This document shows positions 37,273 to 45,274 of a stretch of 64,000 bases of DNA, piece after piece; the stretch's first letter is position 1; every line of letters begins with the position of its first letter. Below the pieces are notes generated by a model. It searched no databases. It was not told the DNA's origin and saw nothing but the letters and a program-made list of their open reading frames with translations. Origin of the DNA: Spongiibacter tropicus DSM 19543 (GTDB lineage: Bacteria > Pseudomonadota > Gammaproteobacteria > Pseudomonadales > Spongiibacteraceae); the NCBI RefSeq assembly GCF_000420325.1, contig NZ_ATUS01000001.1:248001-312000 (forward strand), read 5' to 3'. A program made the position numbers and the translations under genes.

Positions 37273-39210
37273 ATGATCAGTGTCGCTCCTCCCCGCCCGG
37301 TTCGCTTATTCAGCATGGATTCCGAAGGCTTCTGGGCTGTGCCCACAACCACCGGGGGGCTGAAAGCCTACTACCAGCGCTATGGCGCCAATCCTGACGA
37401 CAACGATATTCAACTGCTGCACTTTCGCGACAGTGACGCCGTTGCCCAGTGGCGGACAGAATGGCCCGCATTGCGCGACGTTTTTCAGGACGCAATCGCA
37501 AAGGGGCAGCGTCCGGTCGTTGGCTTCAGCATGTATACCTGGAACGCCGCTGAATTTTTGGAGCTGATCGCCCTGATCAAACACGACTGCCCGCAGGCTC
37601 TATGTATCGCGGGCGGCCCCCACGTTCAACAGGCAGAAGACTATCTGTTCGACGATCCCATTGATGCCATTGCCCTGGGTGAAGCAGAAACCACCTTTCA
37701 GGAATGGCTGGACTGCTGTGACAGCAAAGAAGACTGGCGGAATATCAAAGGCCTTGCGTATCTGGAAAATGGCGGCATTCATAAAACAGCAGAACGTCCG
37801 CGCCGTATTAACCTGGATGAGCTGCCCTCAGCACTGGATGTTGTGCCACTCAGTGACGCCAACGGCAAACCGTTGTACGACTCGGTGTCCTACGAAAGCA
37901 GCCGAGGCTGTCCATTCAAATGCGCTTTCTGTGAGTGGGGCACCGGCGCTATCGGCTCGAAGATGTACCAGTTTTCCATGGATCGCGTGGAGCGGGACTG
38001 GCGAAAAATCGTCGCGGCAGGTATCAAGGATATCTGGCTGGCCGACTCCAACTTTGGCGCCCTGCGCGAGGATCTCGACAAAGCCAAACTGATCTGCGAG
38101 CTGAAAAGCACAACTGGCTTGCCCAGTAGCTTCGCGACTTCCTGGTCGAAGAAACACAGCCCTCGGGTGCAGGAAATCGTCTTGCTCCTGCATGAGAACG
38201 GCCTGCTTCCGCACTATCAGCTTGCCCTGCAAACGCTCACGCCCAAGGCACTGGAACTGAGTAACCGCAAGAACATGGCCGCCAACAAATACGAGCCCAT
38301 TGCCCGCGAAATGGCGACCCAGGGCGTGCCGATTGCTGCCGAGTTAATCTGGGGGCTGCCCGGCGACAATCTGCCGGACTTCGAACGCAATCTCGACCAA
38401 TTACTGCAGGTATTCCCCAACCTGAATATCTTCGCCTACACCCTGTTACCCGGCACCGAGTTTTACGAAAAACGCGAGGAATATCGCATTGAGACCATTC
38501 CGGTGGCCGGCTACGGCAAGGCCAAAGGCGAGTATGTCGTGGCCTGTCACAGCTTCGACCGCGAGCAGGGACTACAGGGGTACCTGCTGATTACCGCACA
38601 CATGCTCTTCGCCCACGGCCATATTCTGCCTTACAGCATTCGCTATATAGCCCGACAAGCCGGTGTCACGACCGCTACGCTGATGCGTCAGCTACTGCTC
38701 GCCGTATGCCGGGAATACGCCGAGCAACTGCCTGCGGTGGATTCAGGCGATGCACTGAGTGTTTACGAGGGCCGCAATCGTATTTTTACCGAGTCGCTAC
38801 GTGACCCCAGCCGGCTTTATGACTGCCTTCAGCAGGTGATTGGCGACTATGTGACGCAACAGGCCAGCGACGGGCGCGAAATACCGCTGAGCGCCCGCCT
38901 GAGCATGGTTCTGGAACTGGACAAGGCCCTGTCTCCGCGCTGGGGCGCAGCACAAGAGCGGGAGGTCAGCTTCAGTTTCGATGCCAGAGCCTGCAAGCAG
39001 GCTCTCGATGAACTGCGCGACCCCGACGACGCCTGTTTCCGCGCCGGCCCTCAAACGCTGACAATCCGCACGCCGGGCGGCGTGGGTGACATCCTCAAAG
39101 AACCCGACGGGGGTGCCTGGCTGCGCGGCGAGGTACAGAAAGGCGCGGGGGCAGCCACTCCAAGACTTATCCAGCCGGGGCTGGAATCCCTTGCCAGAGA
39201 GGTGCACTGA
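37273..39210 (+). CDS. B12-binding domain radical SAM protein, unknown function
   Basis: 645 residues. The N-terminal 180 residues resemble a cobalamin-binding Rossmann domain (VVGFSMYTWNAAEFLELIALI and CIAGGPHVQQAEDYLFD, then DAIALGEAETTFQEWL). The radical SAM core follows, with the [4Fe-4S] cysteines at 213, 217 and 220 in SSRGCPFKCAFCEWG (CxxxCxxC). Downstream radical SAM features include LALQTLTPKAL and ELIWGLPGDNLPDFERNL. The DxHxxG cobalamin motif is not obvious, so B12 may bind base-off or not at all. Residues 400-645 form a C-terminal domain of unknown role. I do not know the substrate. Neighbours (SRPBCC, CinA, HIT) give no clear pathway. Confidence 0.85.
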   Translation: MISVAPPRPVRLFSMDSEGFWAVPTTTGGLKAYYQRYGANPDDNDIQLLHFRDSDAVAQWRTEWPALRDVFQDAIAKGQRPVVGFSMYTWNAAEFLELIALIKHDCPQALCIAGGPHVQQAEDYLFDDPIDAIALGEAETTFQEWLDCCDSKEDWRNIKGLAYLENGGIHKTAERPRRINLDELPSALDVVPLSDANGKPLYDSVSYESSRGCPFKCAFCEWGTGAIGSKMYQFSMDRVERDWRKIVAAGIKDIWLADSNFGALREDLDKAKLICELKSTTGLPSSFATSWSKKHSPRVQEIVLLLHENGLLPHYQLALQTLTPKALELSNRKNMAANKYEPIAREMATQGVPIAAELIWGLPGDNLPDFERNLDQLLQVFPNLNIFAYTLLPGTEFYEKREEYRIETIPVAGYGKAKGEYVVACHSFDREQGLQGYLLITAHMLFAHGHILPYSIRYIARQAGVTTATLMRQLLLAVCREYAEQLPAVDSGDALSVYEGRNRIFTESLRDPSRLYDCLQQVIGDYVTQQASDGREIPLSARLSMVLELDKALSPRWGAAQEREVSFSFDARACKQALDELRDPDDACFRAGPQTLTIRTPGGVGDILKEPDGGAWLRGEVQKGAGAATPRLIQPGLESLAREVH

Positions 39211-39226
39211 CCCTCTCGATGAAGCC

Positions 39227-39625
39227 TTACAGCGCCGCCAGAGTCCCGCGAATTTTTTCGGCCTCGGCGGCCAGAGCGTCGGGCTCGGCCATGGCTGCAC
39301 GAGCAAAATCCACATCCTGCATTTCATTGATCGGCACCAGATGCAGGTGGGTGTGAGGGACTTCTAAGCCCACGATTTGTAAACTTACCCGACGGCAAGC
39401 GTAGCTCTGCTTCAGCGCCTTCGCCAGCTTGGCCGATACTGCCATCAAATGGGCACTGAGTTCCGCAGGCAGATCATCCCAATGGTCGACCTCTTCGCGG
39501 GGAATCACCAGCAGATGACCGGGATGCATAGGCTGGATGGTCATAATCGCCACGCAGCGCTCGTCTTCCCAGACAAAATGCCCCGGCAGTTCGCCCGCAA
39601 TAATCTTGCTGAAAATACTCGCCAT
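39227..39625 (-). CDS. HIT family protein
   Basis: 132 residues from MASIFSKIIAGELPGHFVWE, with GGAGAACATC before the ATG. The histidine triad active motif is in GLEVPHTHLHLVPI near residue 100 (H-x-H-x-H). The IQPMHPGHLLVIPREEVDHW block is typical. These are nucleotide hydrolases or transferases (Hint type), acting on purine nucleoside phosphoramidates; the physiological substrate is unknown. It lies 15 bases downstream of the tmcA stop and is probably cotranscribed. Confidence 0.92.
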   Translation of the reverse strand: MASIFSKIIAGELPGHFVWEDERCVAIMTIQPMHPGHLLVIPREEVDHWDDLPAELSAHLMAVSAKLAKALKQSYACRRVSLQIVGLEVPHTHLHLVPINEMQDVDFARAAMAEPDALAAEAEKIRGTLAAL

Positions 39626-39639
39626 GATGTTCTCCTTCG

Positions 39640-41682
39640 TCAAACGTCGATCAACGCCGAGAGCGTCGATTTGATTTCGGTTTCTATGGCTCCGCGACCG
39701 TCAAGCCGATATCGCCTTGCCAAGGCTGACCAATCCTCTTCGCAAAACAAGCGCTCAATACACAATGCGGAGACAAGTCGCCCCGCGCAGTAACGCTTGA
39801 GACTGGGCGCCGCCATTTCAAACGACAGTTGTCCCGCTACATAGCGCTGAAGCTGCCGCAAGTCATCACTGTCACTGAGTGCAGATAACACCGACAGCAA
39901 AGCTTGTAACGCCTCCGGCGGCATCTCTCGGTATATCAAACGAAAGCTGATCAACAGCGATTGCGCGAACTGCTGTTGTTGCAAGACGAAGTCCTCACTC
40001 CAGCCCTCCCCCAATGCCAATGCGACCATCAGTGAATAACTGCCACTCGCTGCATCCCGGCGACTGCCAAGATGCAGCGGTATAAACCCGGCCGAATGCC
40101 AGAACGCCACCACATCGGGCTCACAGGCAAAACTGGAACTGAGAAAGGCCATACCTTCCTCGTTCGCCTGCCGTGAGAGAGCCGCTAACAACGCCGACGC
40201 AACACCAGCGCGTCGCTCACCGTCGACCACGGCGATGCGATTGACACGCAGACTGGGACTTAACAGATACCTGGGATTGCCCGTCTGAACAGCCAGTGTC
40301 TGCGCCAGCAAATGCCCTCTCGGACGACGCCTGCCAGCACAAGTTGCTTCGGCCAAGGTCTTGTCAAAGCCGCCCTCGACGAACGCCTGACAGACACCGA
40401 CAATATTTTCACCACGCCGCGCCACCCATATTCTGCCCGGCAGGTCGAGGAGGAATTGCAGGTCCTGGGGGGTGGTTTGGTAGTGAGCATCTAACAGCAG
40501 ACCATGCACCTGACGCAGCAATGACGGCTCGCGAATCAGGGTGTCCGGATCAACAACGTGTACCACCAACGGGTCGCTGCTTTGTGCCATCGCGACGTCA
40601 GCGTCAAGCAGAAACAGTCGGTTGAGACCGGCCTCAAGGGGGTCATCCTCAGCCCAGCGCAGCGGGCTGCGAAGGTATTCGCGGCGCCAGTGTGGACGGC
40701 GGCGATCCAGGCAGCGGCGAAAGCGAATATCGAAGCCACGCCCACTGCCTTCATAACCGTGTACCGTGCTCGCGAACACCAGCCGCGGATAGCGCTGCAG
40801 CAGCGTATCCAATAGGGACAGCGACAAATGTGCTGCTTCATCCACCAGCAACAAATCGGGTGTTTGACTGCGACTGAGCAATTCAGCGGGGGGCAGATAC
40901 TCCAAACGCCCTTCCCGCCAGCTCAGCGCATGCTTTTCCCGCCGGGCATCGGGCAACGCGGACTGAGCGTGGCGGAACGCCGTCTCCACCATTCCCGGTC
41001 TTGCCGCTGTGATCACGATCCTCCGCTGGTCTCGCAGCAATTCCGCTGCCGCCAGCCCGAGCGCCGCCGTCTTGCCACGTCCGCGATCAGCGCGAATCAG
41101 CAGTGGCCGTCCGGCACGCCCCTTAGCGGCGCGACATATTGCCTGTACGGTACGGCATTGACCCTCGCTGGGCAGCGCCGCCTGCCAGCAGGCCTCAGGA
41201 GTCAGTGGCATGTCAGGTAAAGGGGCCTTTTGACACCAGAGCAGTGTATTCGACGCAGTCGGCCATTCCCGGCAAAGACGCCGAATAAACACCGAGTCAT
41301 CAACGTCGAAGCCCTGATGCCGCATCGACGCCGCATAATCCGCAGGCCAGTCGTTCATTGGCGGACACAACAGAACGAGCAGCCCACCGGCACGCAGGGT
41401 TCCCGCCGCGGCAAGCCATTGGTTTAGCGATTGGTAGTGGTGAGCGTTAATAACCAGCCAGTCAGATTCAATGCCGAGGCTCTCCGGCTTACTGGCGGGG
41501 CGCTGTCCTGCGATCGCCTCTGGAGCCAGCAGCAGTCCGTCCCCTTGACTCATAAGCACTTCAGCCATCGCCACGCCCCACGACTCTTCCCCGCTGAGCA
41601 ACAGGCAGGCGCGATGCCCGGCAGCGCGAAGGGTTGACGCTAGTTGCTGGCAATAGCGTTGGAAATCGGCCGCGCCGGGCAC
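39640..41682 (-). CDS. tmcA: tRNA(Met) cytidine acetyltransferase
   Basis: 680 residues from a GTG, overlapping the preceding gene by one base (TAGTG). TmcA forms N4-acetylcytidine at wobble position 34 of elongator tRNA-Met. The N-terminal DUF1726 region is followed by an RNA helicase-like ATPase: the Walker A is RADRGRGKTAALGLAAA near residue 200, the Walker B is DLLLVDEAAHLSL. A GNAT acetyltransferase domain contains LRVNRIAVVDGERRAGVASA near residue 485, with acetyl-CoA residues. A C-terminal tRNA-binding domain follows. It shares a transcript with the two small genes upstream. Confidence 0.93.
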   Translation of the reverse strand: MPGAADFQRYCQQLASTLRAAGHRACLLLSGEESWGVAMAEVLMSQGDGLLLAPEAIAGQRPASKPESLGIESDWLVINAHHYQSLNQWLAAAGTLRAGGLLVLLCPPMNDWPADYAASMRHQGFDVDDSVFIRRLCREWPTASNTLLWCQKAPLPDMPLTPEACWQAALPSEGQCRTVQAICRAAKGRAGRPLLIRADRGRGKTAALGLAAAELLRDQRRIVITAARPGMVETAFRHAQSALPDARREKHALSWREGRLEYLPPAELLSRSQTPDLLLVDEAAHLSLSLLDTLLQRYPRLVFASTVHGYEGSGRGFDIRFRRCLDRRRPHWRREYLRSPLRWAEDDPLEAGLNRLFLLDADVAMAQSSDPLVVHVVDPDTLIREPSLLRQVHGLLLDAHYQTTPQDLQFLLDLPGRIWVARRGENIVGVCQAFVEGGFDKTLAEATCAGRRRPRGHLLAQTLAVQTGNPRYLLSPSLRVNRIAVVDGERRAGVASALLAALSRQANEEGMAFLSSSFACEPDVVAFWHSAGFIPLHLGSRRDAASGSYSLMVALALGEGWSEDFVLQQQQFAQSLLISFRLIYREMPPEALQALLSVLSALSDSDDLRQLQRYVAGQLSFEMAAPSLKRYCAGRLVSALCIERLFCEEDWSALARRYRLDGRGAIETEIKSTLSALIDV

Positions 41683-41975
41683 TACTTCGCCCCGCTGGGA
41701 TAGACCGGCGCTTCGCGCATATGCAAGTGCAGTAACAGACGATGATCCCGGCGATAGATATCCTGAAGTGGAGCATCGAGATACTGCTCAGCTAAAGCCA
41801 ACAAGCGCTGGCGCAGCGATGCCTCCGATATCACACCCAATTTAACCGCCGAATCCATCGCGCCCTCCAGGCGATAGAGTACGGCGGGCGGAATATCCAG
41901 ACCGGCGTGCTGATCGGCAAAAAATGCCTGCAAACGCGCCTCTAGCTCCTGTCGAAAAACGTCGCTGTCAGTCAT
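41682..41975 (-). CDS. Small hypothetical protein upstream of tmcA (97 aa)
   Basis: About 97 residues from MTDSDVFRQELEARLQAFF; a longer frame upstream runs into the DUF2288 gene and is unlikely. The sequence is helical, with DIPPAVLYRLEGAMDSAVKLG in the middle and LAEQYLDAPLQDIYRRDHRL at the end. It has no membrane segment or known motif. A one-base overlap with the tmcA start and an 18-base gap from the DUF2288 gene imply an operon. Its function is unknown; a role near tRNA modification is only guilt by association. Confidence 0.7.
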   Translation of the reverse strand: MTDSDVFRQELEARLQAFFADQHAGLDIPPAVLYRLEGAMDSAVKLGVISEASLRQRLLALAEQYLDAPLQDIYRRDHRLLLHLHMREAPVYPSGAK

Positions 41976-41992
41976 GATGACTCCGACTTGAA

Positions 41993-42307
41993 TTAGTTGA
42001 GCTCTCTTTCCGTTTGCACCAACACCCAAGGCACGACGACGACAGCCCACAGTTCCTGCTCAGCATCGAACCACTGCTGAGCGCGCGCCTCGTCCACCCG
42101 ACTGAGATCACCGCTGCCAAGGTACTGCTGAATTTGCGTTGCATCGTCGTCGGCCATCGCTGCAGCCACCGCGATCAAATCCAGAGCAGGAGCGACTTCC
42201 AAAACTGCGCCCTGCGCGTAGAAGCGTTGCAACTCTCGCCAGTGAATCCGTGCGGTTTCACGATTAAGTTTGCCGAATAGCGAATCGTTGTCGGGAAGGT
42301 CAGTCAT
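41993..42307 (-). CDS. DUF2288 family protein
   Basis: 104 residues, matching the DUF2288 family by KLNRETARIHWRELQRFYAQGAVLEVAPAL (in pieces), DLIAVAAAMADDD and the terminal AEQELWAVVVVPWVLVQ. The family occurs in Pseudomonas and relatives and has no assigned function. It is likely cytosolic and alpha-helical. It is first of a group with the 97-residue gene, tmcA and the HIT gene. The start is the first Met of the family alignment. Confidence 0.88.
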   Translation of the reverse strand: MTDLPDNDSLFGKLNRETARIHWRELQRFYAQGAVLEVAPALDLIAVAAAMADDDATQIQQYLGSGDLSRVDEARAQQWFDAEQELWAVVVVPWVLVQTERELN

Positions 42308-42345
42308 AGCAGCATTGGGTTCTCAGAAGATCAGACGGTGCGTCG

Positions 42346-43020
42346 TTATTTGCCCCAGTTCAACGCCCAAGGCTGCCGCCATTCTACCAGCGCTTCCTGC
42401 ACAGCTCTATCGACAAAGCGCTGCCCCGATGAGGGCTGCTGACAAAACTGATAATGGTGCCCTCCATAATCGAAACACAAGGCAAAGGCGTGCAGATAAC
42501 AGCGGTCAGCCTCGGTTTTACCGTAGCGCTCATCGCCCAGGATGGGCACACCGAGACTGCTCATGACCACTCGCAGCTGGTGAGTCTTTCCGGTATGGGG
42601 TTTCAGTAAATAGAGGCGCAGTCCCGGCATAACGGCACTGCTGATAAAGCGTGTACGGCTGGGGTTGTCGCGGCTGCGGCTCAGGCGATAACTGCCGTTG
42701 CGCGCTTTCACGATATCGCCCACCACCAGCCCCTGCTTTTTTCGCGGCTTGCCGTCAGCCAATGCGATATAGAATTTCTGGACATGGCGCTCGCTGAACT
42801 GCGCTGATAACTGCGCAGCCGCGGACTTGTTCCGGGCAATCAACAGCAGTCCGGAGGTGGCGTCATCAAGTCGGTGAACCAGGTGCAAGGCTTCATCACC
42901 GAGCTCATGCCGAAGCGTGTCCAGCAGGCTGCTTCCGCGCTGATTTCGGTGCAGGTTTACACCCGCGTGCTTGTCGATCAGATAGAAATCGTCGTGACGA
43001 TACAGTAAGTCATAGCTCAT
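42346..43020 (-). CDS. RluA-family pseudouridine synthase (short form)
   Basis: 224 residues. The catalytic aspartate is in HLVHRLDDATSGLLLIARN near residue 53, the family signature. Other marks are HKHAGVNLHRNQ-like residues near the N-terminus (here IDKHAGVNLHR), KPHTGKTHQLRVVMSSLGVPILGD near 140 and the ending YLHAFALCFDYGG. No S4 domain is present, so it is the short RluA/TruC-like form. Targets may be rRNA or tRNA uridine; the exact site is not readable. The upstream gene ends 14 bases before it. Confidence 0.9.
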   Translation of the reverse strand: MSYDLLYRHDDFYLIDKHAGVNLHRNQRGSSLLDTLRHELGDEALHLVHRLDDATSGLLLIARNKSAAAQLSAQFSERHVQKFYIALADGKPRKKQGLVVGDIVKARNGSYRLSRSRDNPSRTRFISSAVMPGLRLYLLKPHTGKTHQLRVVMSSLGVPILGDERYGKTEADRCYLHAFALCFDYGGHHYQFCQQPSSGQRFVDRAVQEALVEWRQPWALNWGK

Positions 43021-43034
43021 GGATCAGGACAGCA

Positions 43035-44495
43035 TCAACCCTTTGCCTGGCCGAGCTGATCCACTCTCTGCCCCATGGCCTTACGCAAGACGTCCATCTC
43101 GCGAATGAGCTCATCGCTGACGCCGGCAAACTCCATTTGCAGCGCCAGAGTTTCAAACTCAGAAACATCGCCTTGCTGAGCGTAGACATCCAACAACATC
43201 AGCTTCAAGGATTCCACGTCATTGCTGTGCAGCTCGGCCTCAAGAATACGGCGTGCTCCCGGAAGGTCGTTGAGCGACAAGCACGCTGCCGCCGCCGTCT
43301 CGGCATCGCTGCCTGGGGAAACGGATACCGCCGCCGCTCCGACTGGCGGCAATGTATTCTCCACCGAGATATCGTCCTCGGGCATCGCACTCAGCTCATC
43401 ATCAACATCAGATTGTGTCGGCTCCGTGGCCTCGGCTACCGCGGTAGTATCCTGACTGCCACGCGTTCGGCGGCCATCAAGATCATCAAACACATCGTGG
43501 AAAGCATCCGGCGAGTGCTGCGGAGACGGCTCAGGAGGTTTCCCGGTGACGATCGGCGCCGCCTGATAAGAAGCGACGGGGGCTTTGCGACCGCGTCGCC
43601 GCAACACCACCCACAATGCCGTCAATGCTGCCAGCGCCCACAGCCACCAGAGGCGCGCTGTTGCGCTATCGCTCGGCACCCCTTCGCTCATGACTGGCTC
43701 TGGCTCCACAACCGGCTCGTCACTGATCTCTGGCTGAGAAGCATTTGTCACTGTTGCAAGCTGATCTTGGCCAGCAATGCCTTCCGCTTCCAGCGAGGCG
43801 GCGGCTGCGTCACGCTCATCAGCCGTCGCCAGCACCGGCTCTCCTCTCACACCATCCTCGGTGAGTCTATCGACAAAGCCGTCATTGCGCAGGGCATTCA
43901 CTTCTCCCTGCACCTGGGCGTATTCCTGCTGAAGCCCCGCCAATCTCGCTTGAAGCTGCGCAAGGCGCGCAGACATCACTTCGATGTTCTGAGTGACCTG
44001 CTCAACTTCCTGGCTGACGGCAAGCAGTGACTCCGTCAGCTCAGCCGCGCGACCACCTTCACCACTCGTCGCCTGCGGCACGCTTTCAATCGCGGCCGCC
44101 TCAGCCGCGCTATCTGACGTTTGCGCCGCTTCGACAGCAAGCGCCTCTCCTGCGCCGCCTGACGGCGGTAAATCACGCGGCGGCAAGGCAGCCGACGGCA
44201 AAGCTGTCGCCGATGACAGCACCGAGCTTAGCCTGGCTGGATCGATATCCAGCGTGACGGATTCTTTGAGCAGGTGGCGAGCCTTGCGGATAAATGCTTC
44301 CGGATTCAGGGCATAAATCTGCTCCATCACGCGCTGCTGGTCACCTCCTCTCTCGCGCCGAAGTCTGGCCGCGATAGACCACAAGCTGTCGCCGCGCTGC
44401 GTCACATAGTGTGTGCTGGATGAGCCTATTGAAGCGCCGGTACGGGGCGTTATGGACGAACTTGAATAGCGAGGTTGGCAACGCCACCGGTACAT
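43035..44495 (-). CDS. FimV-like protein, 3' part of a frameshifted gene
   Basis: Frame that carries the C-terminal three quarters of a FimV homologue. A LysM-like segment (THYVTQRGDSLWSIAARLRR) is at residues 29-47. A coiled coil of about 30 residues (VSQEVEQVTQNIEVMSARLA and onward) is at 160-200, a membrane helix (WWLWALAALTALWVVL) near 280-297 and the acidic C-terminal FimV domain at 410-470 with CLSLNDLPGARRILEAEL. The ATG that opens this frame is preceded by no good ribosome-binding site and lies inside the upstream fragment. FimV shapes polar type IV pilus assembly and twitching in Pseudomonas. It joins the next entry if one base near 44475 is removed. Confidence 0.75.
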   Translation of the reverse strand: MYRWRCQPRYSSSSITPRTGASIGSSSTHYVTQRGDSLWSIAARLRRERGGDQQRVMEQIYALNPEAFIRKARHLLKESVTLDIDPARLSSVLSSATALPSAALPPRDLPPSGGAGEALAVEAAQTSDSAAEAAAIESVPQATSGEGGRAAELTESLLAVSQEVEQVTQNIEVMSARLAQLQARLAGLQQEYAQVQGEVNALRNDGFVDRLTEDGVRGEPVLATADERDAAAASLEAEGIAGQDQLATVTNASQPEISDEPVVEPEPVMSEGVPSDSATARLWWLWALAALTALWVVLRRRGRKAPVASYQAAPIVTGKPPEPSPQHSPDAFHDVFDDLDGRRTRGSQDTTAVAEATEPTQSDVDDELSAMPEDDISVENTLPPVGAAAVSVSPGSDAETAAAACLSLNDLPGARRILEAELHSNDVESLKLMLLDVYAQQGDVSEFETLALQMEFAGVSDELIREMDVLRKAMGQRVDQLGQAKG

Positions 44496-44940
44496 CTGCC
44501 TGGCTGGCGGTCAGCGGCGACTGGGGCGACGCAACAGATGTTGTGGGTAAGTCTAGCAACAGGGTGTATTCGCGATTCAGACTGCCCTGCGGCCAGCGCA
44601 CACTCACAACAAAATTCAGGAAGGGTTCGGCAATGGGTTCTGCGCTGCTCAGATCGATCAGTGCCTGCCCTTGCTCATCACGGTAGGCGGTTACCTGTAT
44701 ATCTCCGGGCTTCAGCCCCCCGATCACCGATTCGCTGTCTTCATCCCAGACCGGCTGAATACTGATCAGCAGTTGCTCCGGATCCAGCCCGTCCATACTG
44801 CGCAGAGGAATACGTGCCTGTAATGGGCTTCCAAGGCGAGACGCCAGCTCGGCACTGCCAAGCCCCAGCGCCAGCGCTTCTCTGCTTACCATTGCCGCCA
44901 GACACAGTGGGAGTAATGCAGGTATACGCGTGTTTTTCAT
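44341..44940 (-). CDS. FimV-like protein, 5' part of a frameshifted gene
   Basis: 199 residues from MKNTRIPALLPLCLAAMVSREALALGLG (shown in pieces: signal peptide of about 24 residues). The FimV N-terminal domain reads LGSAELASRLGSPLQARIPL, DPEQLLISIQPVWDED and NFVVSVRWPQGSLNREYTLLLDLP, and agrees with the TIGR-type FimV N-terminus by memory. After VPVALP the frame runs into unrelated residues to a stop at 44341, whereas the neighbouring frame resumes the protein. The overlap with the 3' part is 155 bases. Either this is a natural frameshift, a programmed one, or a sequencing error; I cannot distinguish them. Confidence 0.72.
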   Translation of the reverse strand: MKNTRIPALLPLCLAAMVSREALALGLGSAELASRLGSPLQARIPLRSMDGLDPEQLLISIQPVWDEDSESVIGGLKPGDIQVTAYRDEQGQALIDLSSAEPIAEPFLNFVVSVRWPQGSLNREYTLLLDLPTTSVASPQSPLTASQADVPVALPTSLFKFVHNAPYRRFNRLIQHTLCDAARRQLVVYRGQTSARERR

Positions 44941-45274
44941 CGCCAGTGCTCTTATCAATATCGCTGTATGCTGCGATCCATCTCTCGCCCGCTCCCGTTA
45001 TCCACCACGACACAGGAAAACACGAACTCCGTCACATTAAGTGTAGCTATCTTGGCGGTAACGCGCACACCCGGCAAAAGGTTTTAGACGCAAATAAGGA
45101 AATTTCATCGGGCGAAAACCACATCTGCCCAATATTCGGGCAATCTGTTTAGCAATTGCCCAACTGTGGGCAAAACTTTTCCCCAGATTAGGTGAATAAA
45201 CTTGTGGATAACGCTGTTCAATTCCGCCGGGAACAGCGCCATGTCGACGCTGCCGACACAAGGGTAAATTTTGA
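44941..45274. other. Non-coding gap upstream of fimV with DnaA-box-like sites and hairpins
   Basis: 334 bases with no credible gene. It carries a perfect DnaA box on the minus strand (TGTGGATAA on plus, 45203-45211) and a one-mismatch copy, TTATCCACC, at 44998-45006. Inverted repeats TGCCC / GGGCA (45126-45142) and TTGCCC / GGGCAA (45156-45173, followed by AACTTTT) lie between. It holds the fimV promoter by position, but no clear -10/-35 pair was found. Confidence 0.5.

Noticed and set aside
44814-45152. 112-codon plus-strand frame
   Set aside because: Antisense to the fimV signal peptide region and its upstream gap; no ribosome-binding site and a low-information composition.
44941-45274. 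Chromosomal origin
   Set aside because: Only one exact DnaA box and no AT-rich unwinding region, and none of the usual origin neighbours (dnaA, dnaN, gidA, parAB) are present.
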